Notes under the pieces: model-generated
The model's input: the letters and a program-made list of their open reading frames with translations, nothing else
What the model was told of the DNA's origin: nothing
Database searches by the model: none
From: Coprobacter sp.
Lineage (GTDB): Bacteria; Bacteroidota; Bacteroidia; Bacteroidales; UBA11471
DNA length: 64,000 bases
Assembly (NCBI GenBank): GCA_017462265.1
Contig: JAFTRN010000036.1
Span: 1 to 64,000 of the forward strand
Reading direction: 5' to 3'
Shown here: positions 1-9,400 of the stretch, in pieces
Layout: each line of letters begins with the position of its first letter
Numbering within the stretch: position 1 is the stretch's first letter
Translations under genes and position numbers: made by a program

Positions 1-177
1 TACAATGAATTACTGCAACAGGCTGTAGCAGTAATTGAAACTTCTCGATTACGAATAGCAAAACAATTGAATACTATTGCGATGTCTTCCTATTGGGAGA
101 TTGGCAAGTTGTTAGACGAGAGAAAAGTTGACAGCAAGCATGGCGACAAGACTAATAAAACGAAGCTCCCCAGTTAA
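1..177 (+). pseudogene. DUF1016 N-terminal fragment (truncated; 5' end outside window)
   Basis: An open frame enters from the left edge and stops at 177. It reads like the DUF1016 N-terminal domain (YhcG-type, PD-(D/E)XK nuclease family): a helix with ETSRLRIAKQLN followed by SSYWEIGKLLDE and KHGD. Full proteins of this family run to about 350 residues with a C-terminal nuclease domain. Here the reading frame leaves the family pattern after KHGDK and ends eight codons later, so only the DNA-binding-like N-terminal part remains and the nuclease domain is absent. Such genes often sit beside restriction systems in Bacteroides, which fits the neighbouring pair. It is probably a remnant; a functional short protein cannot be excluded because the start is not visible. 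Confidence 0.6.
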
Positions 178-191
178 GGGAGTCTCGTTTT
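157..191 (+). terminator. Hairpin terminator overlapping the end of the DUF1016 fragment
   Basis: Arms 157-170 and 178-191 (AAAACGA...CTCCC with GGGAG...TCGTTTT) pair with a small internal mismatch around a 7-nt loop that contains the stop codon; a T run follows. It insulates the fragment from the convergent restriction gene. Confidence 0.6.
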
Positions 192-258
192 TACAATAGT
201 ACTTCATATCCAAATATCTTTAAAAACTAATCGTATATTTCATAAAGCAATATACATT

Positions 259-987
259 TTACTTTGCCATAATTGTATGGTAAACTTTATTTATGAAATT
301 CTCATAGTCATTAAGTATTACTGCACCATCGGGAGCAATACTCGGATATTTATGTCTAGATAACACCATTGTTGGAATATTTCGACGATAATGACGTAAA
401 TAATCTTGTTTTGTATCAACTATCGCTTCATTCACTTCTGGTTGGGGGTGCACAACATATATTAAGGTTTTATTGGGTGTATGAAAAAAACAATTCACAT
501 CATCGTATGATAATCGGCAGTATTTGCTAATATTATGATCTGTAAATTCCTCCCATTTGGACAATTCTCCACTATTTTTGTAGTAAGGGAGCCTATCTAG
601 TATAATAAATATTTGAAAATATGGGCAATTCGCTGTTCTTATATTTGCTGTTTCTCCTAACATATTTTCAAAATAATTATTTGAGTTTTGAGAATAATTT
701 TGCATTACAAATTTTACAGCAATACCCGCTACATCTTTTTGGCTATTTTTATCTTTTATAGTTATATCTACCATTTTTTCCACATATCGACCTTTGATAC
801 TCGCCTCGCGATCATCTCCATAACCTTGCGATTTGACAAGATAGTTTTTACCTAATCTTTCCGCTATATCTTGTGCAATTGCCCCATGAAGAGGTTTAAG
901 TTTTGCTGTACTTCGGGAAGTACCTATAAATATAAAAGACTTAAAAGAGTCTAAAATTTTCTCCAAAAATGCTTGATTGGTCAACAT
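259..987 (-). CDS. Putative type II restriction endonuclease (partner of the adjacent methyltransferase)
   Basis: A 242-residue protein whose start lies 47 bp inside the 3' end of the upstream N6-adenine methyltransferase gene, so the two are almost certainly co-transcribed and translationally coupled. I do not recognise its exact family. A possible PD-(D/E)XK-like core is visible: VDITIKD around residue 74, then GIAVKF with Lys92, followed by a conserved-looking NNYFENMLGE stretch (about 103-112) and the strand FQIFIILD. The acidic residue normally two before the Lys is Ala here, so the catalytic assignment is tentative. Length and location fit a type II restriction enzyme that cuts the site protected by the methyltransferase. 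The gene is AT-rich relative to the core genes, consistent with transfer. Expression should depend on the same invertible promoter as the methyltransferase. Confidence 0.6.
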   Translation of the reverse strand: MLTNQAFLEKILDSFKSFIFIGTSRSTAKLKPLHGAIAQDIAERLGKNYLVKSQGYGDDREASIKGRYVEKMVDITIKDKNSQKDVAGIAVKFVMQNYSQNSNNYFENMLGETANIRTANCPYFQIFIILDRLPYYKNSGELSKWEEFTDHNISKYCRLSYDDVNCFFHTPNKTLIYVVHPQPEVNEAIVDTKQDYLRHYRRNIPTMVLSRHKYPSIAPDGAVILNDYENFINKVYHTIMAK

Positions 988-2422
988 ATTTTTTCTCAGA
1001 TTTATAGGTTATGTAATAGTTTATATATTGCTGTACGTCTTTCGAATTAAATGTATAATAACCACCACTTTTATATTTTTTAAGTAGGCTAACATACTTT
1101 GCAAACTCTTTACTAATAAGTATGCTTCTAATATCCTCATAAGGTATTTTTAATTCACTAATGAGGTATAAGCCACTATATACTCCGCATCCAGCCTTTA
1201 CTATCTCAATCTTTATATCTTTTTCAGTACGAAGTAAGGTATTAATCGCTATTTTATCTTTCCACACATCGGCTAATGCTTGTGTTCTACCAAACTCGTA
1301 GAATGTTGGATAATCTGTCCGCCCCTTTAATAGTTCGTTTTTATGTTTGTTGAAATATTCGCAAACATCTGTATTTGAGAGAGCTATTTCTGGTGGTAAT
1401 AATTTTCCTTTATTGTCGTACGGGAATAGACATTTATACCACTTACCTGTCGATGCTTTCAGTGTCTTTATTGTAATATTAGATTCTGGAATACTATCTC
1501 CGATAAAAACACTATCTGCTAATGTCGCAAAGCCATTTTTAACAGAAACATAAGTCGGACATTTTTTAGTTTTAACTTCTCGTAAAGTTTTAAGACTTTC
1601 TTTATTGGATAAATAGAAATATGAGTCTATAAAACAATCTTCTAACTGTATACGATCGCAAAATATTCGACAATGGTTTATACCATCAAAAGTGTAATAG
1701 TCAAAATGCTTGTCTTTTCTGTTCTTTGCAAATAAAGAAATAATGGTATATGCTGTAGCATTTTCAAATGCTTGGAAGTGCCCTAAATCTACTAAAGAAA
1801 CAAGGTTTTGTTCTTTGAGAATATACAATCTCATATTAAGAGCTGCAATACTATTAAGCCATGAGCTTGGCGTAATATAACACAATTGACCAGTTGAATT
1901 GAGCATACGGAATCCCAGTTCAAAAAATGCCAGATATAAATCTGTCATTCCTCCATTGGCAAATTTATACCGTTTAACCTCATCGTAAAAAGAATCAAGG
2001 TTATGAACACGTACATAAGGCGGATTACCTACAACAAAATCCATCTTTCCATTAAACCTTGTCATTGAAAGAGAACTTTGATTGTATAAGTCCCAATTAA
2101 TATCCTCTATCCCGAACTCTTGTGCAATTTGATTAAGATTTACAATACATTGTTGATAAGCAATTTCATCTGTATCTATACCATGTATATATTCTTCAAG
2201 ATCTAGTTTTATATTGTCAACACCTCTGCCAAGTTTTATTGATTCATTACAATATCTTGTAACTGCGGACTTCAAAAAAGCTCCATCTCCACAACTATTA
2301 TCAATGATATGTTTACCAATTATAGAAGGACCGACATATCCTACATAATTCAACATTTCATCAACAATATATTGTGGAGTAAATACCTGTCCTATTTTTT
2401 TCGTTTTTCTATTTTCTTTCAT
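941..2422 (-). CDS. N6-adenine DNA methyltransferase of a type II-like R-M system
   Basis: A 493-residue SAM-dependent DNA methyltransferase. The motif order is that of the gamma class (TaqI/Eco57I-like): motif X region KKIGQVFTP (residues 8-16), SAM-binding motif DNSCGDGAFL (41-50) and catalytic NPPY (133-136), followed by a C-terminal part that would hold the target-recognition region. It methylates adenine at the exocyclic amine. The gene comes first and overlaps the presumptive endonuclease by 47 bp, the order expected when the host must be protected before cutting starts. The start codon at 2422 lies only 17 bp from a 19-bp inverted repeat, so no room exists for a fixed promoter; transcription is inferred to depend on the orientation of the segment 2440-2630. 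Strongly AT-rich. Confidence 0.88.
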   Translation of the reverse strand: MKENRKTKKIGQVFTPQYIVDEMLNYVGYVGPSIIGKHIIDNSCGDGAFLKSAVTRYCNESIKLGRGVDNIKLDLEEYIHGIDTDEIAYQQCIVNLNQIAQEFGIEDINWDLYNQSSLSMTRFNGKMDFVVGNPPYVRVHNLDSFYDEVKRYKFANGGMTDLYLAFFELGFRMLNSTGQLCYITPSSWLNSIAALNMRLYILKEQNLVSLVDLGHFQAFENATAYTIISLFAKNRKDKHFDYYTFDGINHCRIFCDRIQLEDCFIDSYFYLSNKESLKTLREVKTKKCPTYVSVKNGFATLADSVFIGDSIPESNITIKTLKASTGKWYKCLFPYDNKGKLLPPEIALSNTDVCEYFNKHKNELLKGRTDYPTFYEFGRTQALADVWKDKIAINTLLRTEKDIKIEIVKAGCGVYSGLYLISELKIPYEDIRSILISKEFAKYVSLLKKYKSGGYYTFNSKDVQQYINYYITYKSEKKYVDQSSIFGENFRLF

Positions 2423-2439
2423 TCCGTCTTTGTTAATCT

Positions 2440-2458
2440 TCTCTATGTAAGAGATACT
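2440..2458 (+). repeat. Left 19-bp inverted repeat (recombination site candidate)
   Basis: TCTCTATGTAAGAGATACT; its perfect reverse complement is at 2612-2630. Each repeat is itself a near-palindrome (TCTCT, 5-nt spacer, AGAGA), the shape expected of a tyrosine-recombinase core site. Confidence 0.8.
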
Positions 2459-2508
2459 AAGACAGATGGAACTTGCTGATTATTAGGTGGTATTTTGTTA
2501 TCCTAATC

Positions 2509-2601
2509 TATTTTTGCTAAACAATCACGCGCAATTATATAGCTGTCAGCCTTTTTGTTGGCTCCAAAATGATGTTAGATGCTTTATTTTGCGTATTTTT
2601 G
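2509..2601 (+). promoter_or_regulatory. Two Bacteroidetes -7 boxes inside the invertible segment
   Basis: TATTTTTG occurs at 2509-2516 and again at 2594-2601, both matching TAnnTTTG. No TTTG lies at the ideal 19-20 nt upstream of either, so strength is uncertain. In the present orientation transcription would run into the 3' end of the recombinase gene, antisense to it. Confidence 0.5.
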
Positions 2602-2611
2602 CAGTAAATTA

Positions 2612-2630
2612 AGTATCTCTTACATAGAGA
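2612..2630 (-). repeat. Right 19-bp inverted repeat (recombination site candidate)
   Basis: Perfect reverse complement of 2440-2458. Identity stops exactly at the ends on both sides (2439 versus 2631 and 2459 versus 2611 do not pair). Confidence 0.8.
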
Positions 2631-2659
2631 CCAATCTTTTTGCTAAACATCTTCGCTTT

Positions 2660-3859
2660 CTACAAATCCTTTAATATCTGAGCGTTTGCTCTATCCACGA
2701 GTGCATTATCCAATGATGCCAAATAAATCTGTGTGGTCATTTCCGAATCGTGTCCCATTCCCTCGCTGATTACTGATATTGGGACATTCTTATTCTTTGC
2801 CACACTTGCCCATGAATGCCTTGCAACATACATTGTCAGCGGTAGTTTAATACCCACCATCTTACCAATCTCTTTGAGTTTGCGATTAATGAGATACATA
2901 GCATTCTGATACTGCGTGCGTTCATTGCCATTCATCTGTTTTATGATGGGTAACAGGTATTCAGATCGTGGGTTTTCGTATTTCTCCACAATCTCCTGCA
3001 TACACTTTTCCCAACGGATAAAGAGTTGTTGCCCGGTCTTGCGTCTGCGGTATGATAGTATGCCATTGGAAAGATCTTTCTTCTTGAGGTACGCCATATC
3101 AATAAAAGACATTCCACGAGTATAGAACGAGAAGAGGAACATATCACGAGCGAAGTCTAATGAAGGTTGTAATGACAAATCAAGACTCTTAATCTGCTTG
3201 ATTGCCTTTAATGGGATTGCTCGTTTAACGGTCTTATCAATACCTGTATAAACGTGTTTAAACGGATTTCGATTGGTGGTCAAATCCTTTTCAACTGCAC
3301 GATTATAGACAGCTCGGAGTATTCGCATATAGAACGAGGAACTGTTCTTTATAAGTCCTCTATTATGCAAATAAGCCTCATACATCAGCATTAAATCAGA
3401 GTCAATATTTTCCAATAGCACATCCTTGTCCTCCCTAAACTGCATAAAACTTTTGAGTGTACAGCGATAGGTTTCCGATGTTCGCGGCTTGCACATCTGC
3501 TGTAATTGTGCAATAACACCCTGCATGAAGTTGAATAGCGATTGCACATTTGCTTGCTTACGAAATGTGACGATTATATCATCAGCAGTATATTTTACTC
3601 GCTTGTTCTCCAATTGAGTGATGATGTTTTGCAATCGCCTAATATCCCAATCAATGCGTTCCTCGATGGATTGAAGATAGTTTTGTCGGCTGCTGTTGGT
3701 GGCGATTATTGCATTATTATCCTCATTCCATTCATGCATAAAGAGTCGGTAATCCGTCTTTAACTGACGGATTACACGATTCTGAATGATTTGATAATAG
3801 ATTGTTCCCTCTTTATTTTCGTTTGTCGAGGGTCGAAACTTTACCTTGATACTTGCCAT
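2660..3859 (-). CDS. Tyrosine recombinase/integrase, candidate invertase
   Basis: A 399-residue tyrosine recombinase of the Bacteroides type. An N-terminal arm-binding-like domain (about 1-100) and SAM-like core-binding domain (about 105-205) precede the catalytic domain. Catalytic residues are visible: Arg248 in YTRGMS, Lys274 in RRKTGQ, Arg347 in YVARHS (the usual His three residues earlier is Tyr, common in this group), His370 in GMGHDS and nucleophile Tyr379 in TQIYLAS. The set looks complete, so the enzyme should be active. It lies 29 bp from a 19-bp inverted repeat and is most simply read as the enzyme that flips segment 2440-2630; it could instead be an integrase of a larger element. 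A minus-strand -7 box (TAATTTTG) lies at 3938-3945. Confidence 0.85.
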   Translation of the reverse strand: MASIKVKFRPSTNENKEGTIYYQIIQNRVIRQLKTDYRLFMHEWNEDNNAIIATNSSRQNYLQSIEERIDWDIRRLQNIITQLENKRVKYTADDIIVTFRKQANVQSLFNFMQGVIAQLQQMCKPRTSETYRCTLKSFMQFREDKDVLLENIDSDLMLMYEAYLHNRGLIKNSSSFYMRILRAVYNRAVEKDLTTNRNPFKHVYTGIDKTVKRAIPLKAIKQIKSLDLSLQPSLDFARDMFLFSFYTRGMSFIDMAYLKKKDLSNGILSYRRRKTGQQLFIRWEKCMQEIVEKYENPRSEYLLPIIKQMNGNERTQYQNAMYLINRKLKEIGKMVGIKLPLTMYVARHSWASVAKNKNVPISVISEGMGHDSEMTTQIYLASLDNALVDRANAQILKDL

Positions 3860-4179
3860 AGGTGTACTTCATTTCATATGTTTATTGGTTTGTTGCGAAA
3901 TTAGCCTCTTACGACATACACCTTTTGGGAAATTTATCAAAATTAAACTCAACGGGTATTTTCGTTATGGGGTGGGGAATAGATGTTATGCAACATATTG
4001 GGGCGTGGGGGTATTGTTTTTGTCGGGGGAAATACTTATCTTTATGACCGTTAACCCCGGAAGTCGGGACGTGGTGACTATACGTCGCCTATGGATTAAA
4101 TGTACCACCTCGCAAGAGTGGTGGCCGAAAAAATCTACGACGTAGCGACACGCTCCCGGCCTCGCCTAAAATCTATTCT
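3860..4179. other. Intergenic region at the accessory/core boundary with the hppA leader
   Basis: No gene is supported here. Base composition shifts from AT-rich on the left to GC-balanced at about 4030-4060, so an island edge probably lies here, but I found no duplicated attachment sequence. The right part contains short pairings (CCACC 4105-4109 with GGTGG 4120-4124; GGCCG 4123-4127 with CGGCC 4157-4161; AGCG-ACA-CGCT inside), which could give a structured leader for hppA; no known riboswitch was recognised. Confidence 0.4.
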
Positions 4180-6381
4180 ATGGAAACACCTATCTTCTGG
4201 CTCGTGCCCGCCGCTTCAATCTTGGCATTGGTATTGGCATGGTATTTCTTCAAACAAATGATGCGCGAAAGCGAAGGTACCGAAACCATGCAACGTATCG
4301 CATCGCACGTGCGCATCGGCGCCATGTCGTATCTGAAACAGCAATACAAGGTCGTAACCCTTGTGTTCATAGGCTTGGTGATAATCTTTGCCGTGATGGC
4401 CTATGGGTTCAACTTGCAAAATCCGTGGGTGCCTATCGCCTTCCTCACCGGCGGTTTCTTCTCGGGCCTCGCCGGATTTCTCGGCATGAAGACCGCTACA
4501 TACGCCTCGGCTCGTACTGCCAATGCCGCCCGTCGCTCACTCAATAGCGGATTGCGCATCGCGTTCCGCAGCGGGGCCGTTATGGGCCTTGTGGTCGTGG
4601 GGCTCGGCCTGCTCGACATATCTTTCTGGTATATTCTGCTCGACTATTGTATCCCGACCGACGCCATAAATCCCGCCGCCAAGCTATGTATCATCACCAC
4701 CACGATGCTCACATTCGGCATGGGAGCATCGACGCAAGCGCTCTTTGCCCGCGTAGGTGGGGGCATCTACACCAAAGCGGCCGATGTGGGAGCCGACCTC
4801 GTGGGTAAAGTCGAAGCCGGCATACCCGAGGACGACCCGCGCAACCCCGCCACCATAGCCGATAACGTGGGCGATAACGTGGGCGACGTAGCCGGTATGG
4901 GAGCCGACCTGTACGAGTCGTATTGCGGTTCGATATTAGCCACCTCGGCACTGGGCGCCGCCGCATTCATCGGTACCGACAACGTCGATATGCAGTTCAA
5001 GGCCGTGATTGCCCCCATGCTCATCGCTGCCGTGGGTATCATACTCTCCATCATAGGTATATTCTCGGTACGCACACGCGAGGACGCCAAACTCAAAGAC
5101 CTGTTGAAAGCCCTCTCCATGGGCACCAACCTCAGCTCGGTCCTGATAGTCGTAGCCACGTTTGCCATCTTGTGGGGCTTGCAGATAGACAATTGGCACT
5201 ACATAGGTTGTGCCGTGGTAATAGGCTTGTTGGTAGGTATTGTCATCGGTCGCGCCACGGAATATTACACATCGCAGTCGTACCGCCCCACCCAGAAATT
5301 ATCCGAGAGCGGAAAGACCGGTCCAGCCACCGTCATCATATCGGGTATAGGACTGGGCATGGTATCGACCACCATACCGGTACTGGCCGTCGTGTGCGGT
5401 ATCATACTCTCGTATTGGTTCGCCTCGGGGTTTGACTTTGCCAACATCTCCATGGGGCTCTACGGCATAGGTATCGCCGCCGTGGGTATGCTCTCCACGC
5501 TCGGCATCACCCTGGCCACCGACGCCTACGGTCCCATTGCCGACAATGCCGGCGGTAATGCCGAGATGAGCGCCTTGGGCAAAGAGGTGCGCCAACGCAC
5601 CGACGCCCTCGACTCGCTGGGAAATACCACCGCAGCTACGGGCAAAGGCTTTGCCATAGGTTCGGCCGCCCTCACGGGACTTGCCCTGCTCGCCTCATAC
5701 ATCGAAGAGATACGCATAGGACTTACCCGTTTGGGGCAGGAGACACTCACCATAGGCGAGAGGGTAGTAGATATACACACCGCCTCGTTTGTCGATTTCA
5801 TGTATTATTTCGACGTCACGCTGATGAACCCCAAAGTGTTGTCGGGTATCTTCATCGGCTCGATGATGGCATTCCTGTTCTGCGGCCTCACCATGAACGC
5901 CGTAGGACGCGCCGCCGCGCATATGGTCGAGGAGGTACGCCGTCAGTTCCGCGAGATAAAGGGTATTCTCACCGGTGAAGCCGAGCCCGACTATGCTCGT
6001 TGCGTAGAGATTTCCACGCGTGGAGCTCAGCGTGAAATGATATTCCCCTCGCTCCTTGCCATTGTCGCACCTATAGCCACCGGACTGATATTCGGCGTTC
6101 CGGGTGTTATAGGTCTGCTGATAGGAGGTCTGAGTTCGGGGTTTGTCCTCGCCATATTCATGGCAAACGCGGGCGGAGCCTGGGATAATGCCAAAAAGTA
6201 TGCCGAAGAGGGTAATTTCGGAGGAAAAGGCAGCGACGTGCACAAAGCCACCGTCGTGGGCGATACCGTGGGTGATCCCTTCAAAGATACCTCCGGCCCC
6301 AGTCTCAATATCCTCATCAAGCTCATGAGTATGGTAGCCATTGTTATGGCCGGCCTCACCGTAGCTTGGAGTCTTTTCTGA
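4180..6381 (+). CDS. hppA: Membrane-bound cation-pumping pyrophosphatase
   Basis: A 733-residue integral membrane pyrophosphatase that couples pyrophosphate hydrolysis to H+ and/or Na+ export. The signature substrate-binding segment [11 protein letters not shown] is at 202-212, followed by the acidic repeats NVGDNVGD, and the C-terminal loop carries [15 protein letters not shown]. Roughly 16 hydrophobic segments are present, as expected. The determinant motif [10 protein letters not shown] (481-490) has Ala where K+-independent enzymes have Lys, so it should be K+-dependent; Bacteroides relatives of this group include Na+/H+ dual pumps, but ion choice cannot be read with certainty here. Full family length. 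It stands alone, with a strong terminator downstream and an AT-rich accessory patch upstream. Confidence 0.95.
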   Translation: METPIFWLVPAASILALVLAWYFFKQMMRESEGTETMQRIASHVRIGAMSYLKQQYKVVTLVFIGLVIIFAVMAYGFNLQNPWVPIAFLTGGFFSGLAGFLGMKTATYASARTANAARRSLNSGLRIAFRSGAVMGLVVVGLGLLDISFWYILLDYCIPTDAINPAAKLCIITTTMLTFGMGASTQALFARVGGGIYTKAADVGADLVGKVEAGIPEDDPRNPATIADNVGDNVGDVAGMGADLYESYCGSILATSALGAAAFIGTDNVDMQFKAVIAPMLIAAVGIILSIIGIFSVRTREDAKLKDLLKALSMGTNLSSVLIVVATFAILWGLQIDNWHYIGCAVVIGLLVGIVIGRATEYYTSQSYRPTQKLSESGKTGPATVIISGIGLGMVSTTIPVLAVVCGIILSYWFASGFDFANISMGLYGIGIAAVGMLSTLGITLATDAYGPIADNAGGNAEMSALGKEVRQRTDALDSLGNTTAATGKGFAIGSAALTGLALLASYIEEIRIGLTRLGQETLTIGERVVDIHTASFVDFMYYFDVTLMNPKVLSGIFIGSMMAFLFCGLTMNAVGRAAAHMVEEVRRQFREIKGILTGEAEPDYARCVEISTRGAQREMIFPSLLAIVAPIATGLIFGVPGVIGLLIGGLSSGFVLAIFMANAGGAWDNAKKYAEEGNFGGKGSDVHKATVVGDTVGDPFKDTSGPSLNILIKLMSMVAIVMAGLTVAWSLF

Positions 6382-6415
6382 TTTAAGAAGCTGTTTTTAA
6401 GTAACCCGCAAAAAC

Positions 6416-6450
6416 ATCGCCCCGATAGCTCTGAAAGTTATCGGGGCGAT
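6416..6450. terminator. Bidirectional terminator between hppA and sbcC
   Basis: A perfect 12-bp stem (6416-6427 with 6439-6450, ATCGCCCCGATA) around an 11-nt loop, AT-rich on both sides, between convergent genes. Confidence 0.85.
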
Positions 6451-6472
6451 TATATTTCGATCTAAGTTATCC

Positions 6473-9400
6473 CTACCCTACAATATCTATGCGGCTATGA
6501 CTGTTGCCCACACGCAATACCTGTATCTGCGCAGGTATGCGTTCCGTCATCTCGGCAACGTGCGATATCACACCTATTTTGCGACCTTGTATCTGTAGAT
6601 GGTCGAGGGCGTCCATGGCGGTACGCAACGTCTCGGCATCGAGGGCGCCAAATCCCTCATCGATAAAGAGCGACTCGATGGTCATGCGCGACGATGATAG
6701 CGACGACAATCCCAGTGCCAACGCCAATGATAGGAGAAACGACTCTCCGCCCGACAGAGTATGTACGCTACGTATCTCGCCCAGCATATTGTTGTCGATG
6801 ACTTGCAATGCCAGCAGTCCCGGTACCCGTTGCAGGGTGTATCGGGCCGAGAGATCTTGCAGATGAATGTTGGCATACGTGAGCAGGCGGTCGAGGGTAT
6901 AACCTTGGGCTATACGGCGGAATTTCGCGCCATCGGCCGAGCCGAACAGGTCGTTCAATCGCGCCCAAGCCTCCTTTTGCGGGCGTAACTCTTCGAGACG
7001 CTTTTCGATGGAGACTATCTCTTTCCTATGCTTTTCATCGGTTGCAAAGGCGGCCTTGATGGCAGCTATACGCTCCGTATCCAAGCGATTTTGGTTTTCA
7101 TAGTCGGCATGAAGGGCCTCGAGAGCCTCGGGTTTAGCCTCTTCGGCCGGCCGATAGGGCTCGGAGAGATGGCGTTGCAACCGCTCGGTGCGTTCCTTCA
7201 GCATAGTCGAGGCCTTTGTAAGCCCCTCATTAATACCTGATAGTTCTTTTTTCTCGGCCATAACCCACTCCACGGTATGGGAGAACAACTGAGCCAAGTC
7301 TATACCTATATGCTCACTACGCCATTGTGTTACAGCCGCTTCGGCCACGGCGACTTTTTGTGAAGCCTCTTTTATTGCCTGTTGCTGTTGGCCTATGATA
7401 CCGAGTAATTTCTCTCGTTGATTACCCGCCTCTACACAACTCCTCGTTGCCACATCGACAGACATCTCGGCCACCTTCAACGCCTTTTCATGCTCTGCCG
7501 TCACCTCTTGCAGGCTTTTCCCACCCAACAGTTGCGCGCGCTCCTTCTGCGTTACCGCAAAAGCGTCGGCCGACACTGTAAGTTGCCGACGAGAGCGCTC
7601 CTCGGCCGCCACTAAGGCGACAATTCGTTCATCGCACTCTTTCCGCTTCGTCTCCTCGGTGGCAAGTGTATTTTTCAATTGTTCGAGACGATGCTTACTC
7701 TCGTTCCAATCCGACACCAAACGCTTTATCCGCTCTGCAAGATTTTCGGTATGTTCCCAGTCGGGAATGATACCGGCAAGCTCGGCATGGAGTTGTTTCC
7801 GGCTAAACTCTTTATTCTCCCTACTCATCGCCACCTGTGTCGCCAACTCTATCATATCGGCATTATATTGCTCCACCGATTTTTTACACGTCTCGATATT
7901 GGCGGCCACCTCCTCTTTCTGGCGGTTGAGTTCTTGCGACTGCATACTCTCCACGGCCTCGGCGGTATAGAGGTGATGCCTACTTCCGCAGACCGGGCAC
8001 GGCTCTCCCTCAATCAGCGTAGCACGGAGCTGATATATCTCCGTGGGTTCTAATTTGTTGAGACGTTCGGCCTCGGCTTGCAATCGCTCCATATTTTTCT
8101 GTGCGGCTTGCAACTGCCGCTCCTTGGAGGCTTGCTGTTGCAGTGTGTTTTTCAACTTAGAGTTCTCCATGTTCAGCATAGAGAAGTTGTTCAATATCAC
8201 CTCGGCCCGGGTGGATAGAGGCTCAAATTTCGCCCTCTCGGCAAACCATTTGATTAATTCCCCGACCGATTGATTACAGGTATTGATATTTTTATCGCAG
8301 ATATTACGCTTGTTACGCTCATCATCGAGGGCCTTCTTATCGTTGTGGTGCGACTGTTCATGGTTGGTATATTCCACTTTGCGAGTGGCTATCGACGTGT
8401 CGAGTTCACGAGCTTTATTCCGCTCGACCTCGCCTCCGTTCCAATCGTTTTTCAACCGCTCGACTACATCTTTTGCCTTACCCGCCATCTCATTCTTTTC
8501 CCGCAGCAGGGTTTCCAACGAGGCGAGACGTGCGTTGTTGGCAACAAGAGCCCTACTCTCTCTTTCGATATACGTGCGTTGTTGCGAGGCCTCGTTGTAG
8601 GTATCGCGTATGCCCTGCGCCAAGTCGTATTGCTCCATAAAAGCATATCGGGTAGCGGCATTATCCCGAGCCTCTTGTGCAAGCCTCAATGCCTCTTGCG
8701 CTTCACTTACCGATGCCGTGAGCCGGCGATATTCACTCAGCCAGTGGAGCTGTTTCTGCAACTGTGCGCAAATATTTCGTCGCTCATCTACGGCTTTCTG
8801 CAACATTTGTTGCTCGGCCGTGAACGCCTCGGACTCTTCTTGTGTCAACAACCCTATAAAAGCGATGGGAGCTGCTATTTCGTCATACACCCGCTTACTC
8901 TCTTGCGCCTTGTTATATATCGATTGGGATATTTGCGAATATATCTCGGTACCGGTAATTTTCTCGAGCAGGTCGGCCTTGTCTTTCTCTTGCGATTTCA
9001 GGAACGTGGCAAAATCGCCCTGTGCGAGGACCACGGCCCGGGTAAACTGCTCGAACGTCAGCCCCAGCAACTCGGTAATGCGTTTCAACAGTTCGGTTTT
9101 GGTGCCCTGTTCCTCTCGTTCGAGCGACCGATTATACAGCGATATAGTCTCGTCCTTTATCTTTCCGTTCCGACGATTATAGGCCCGTTGCACACTCCAG
9201 CGCGAGCAATAAGTGTTCCCATCGACGGCTACAAACTCTACCTCGGCATACCCCTCGGTACTCCCGCGACGCAACAAATTGCGCGCGTCGTTTTGCGAAA
9301 GACTGTTTTCGCCCACATCGGCTATCCACACCCGATTCTCTTTCGCGGCTTTCAAGCGGGGGGTATTATTGAACAGCGCCAGGCACATCACATCGAGCAA

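Larger units (their letters stand above)
2440..2630. other. Predicted invertible promoter segment
   Basis: A 191-bp segment bounded by perfect 19-bp inverted repeats, located between the methyltransferase start (2422) and the 3' end of a tyrosine recombinase gene (2660). It contains no gene but has two TATTTTTG boxes (2509-2516 and 2594-2601), both reading rightward in this sequence, away from the methyltransferase. I found no leftward TAnnTTTG box in it. If the segment flipped, the second box would move to about 2469-2476 and point left, giving a leader of about 40 nt before the methyltransferase. This is the arrangement of Bacteroides phase-variable promoters. Inversion itself is inference. 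Confidence 0.65.

Noticed and set aside
2440-2630. Reading the inverted repeats as a simple terminator hairpin
   Set aside because: The 153-bp interior is far too long for a terminator loop, and each repeat is internally symmetric like a recombination core site.
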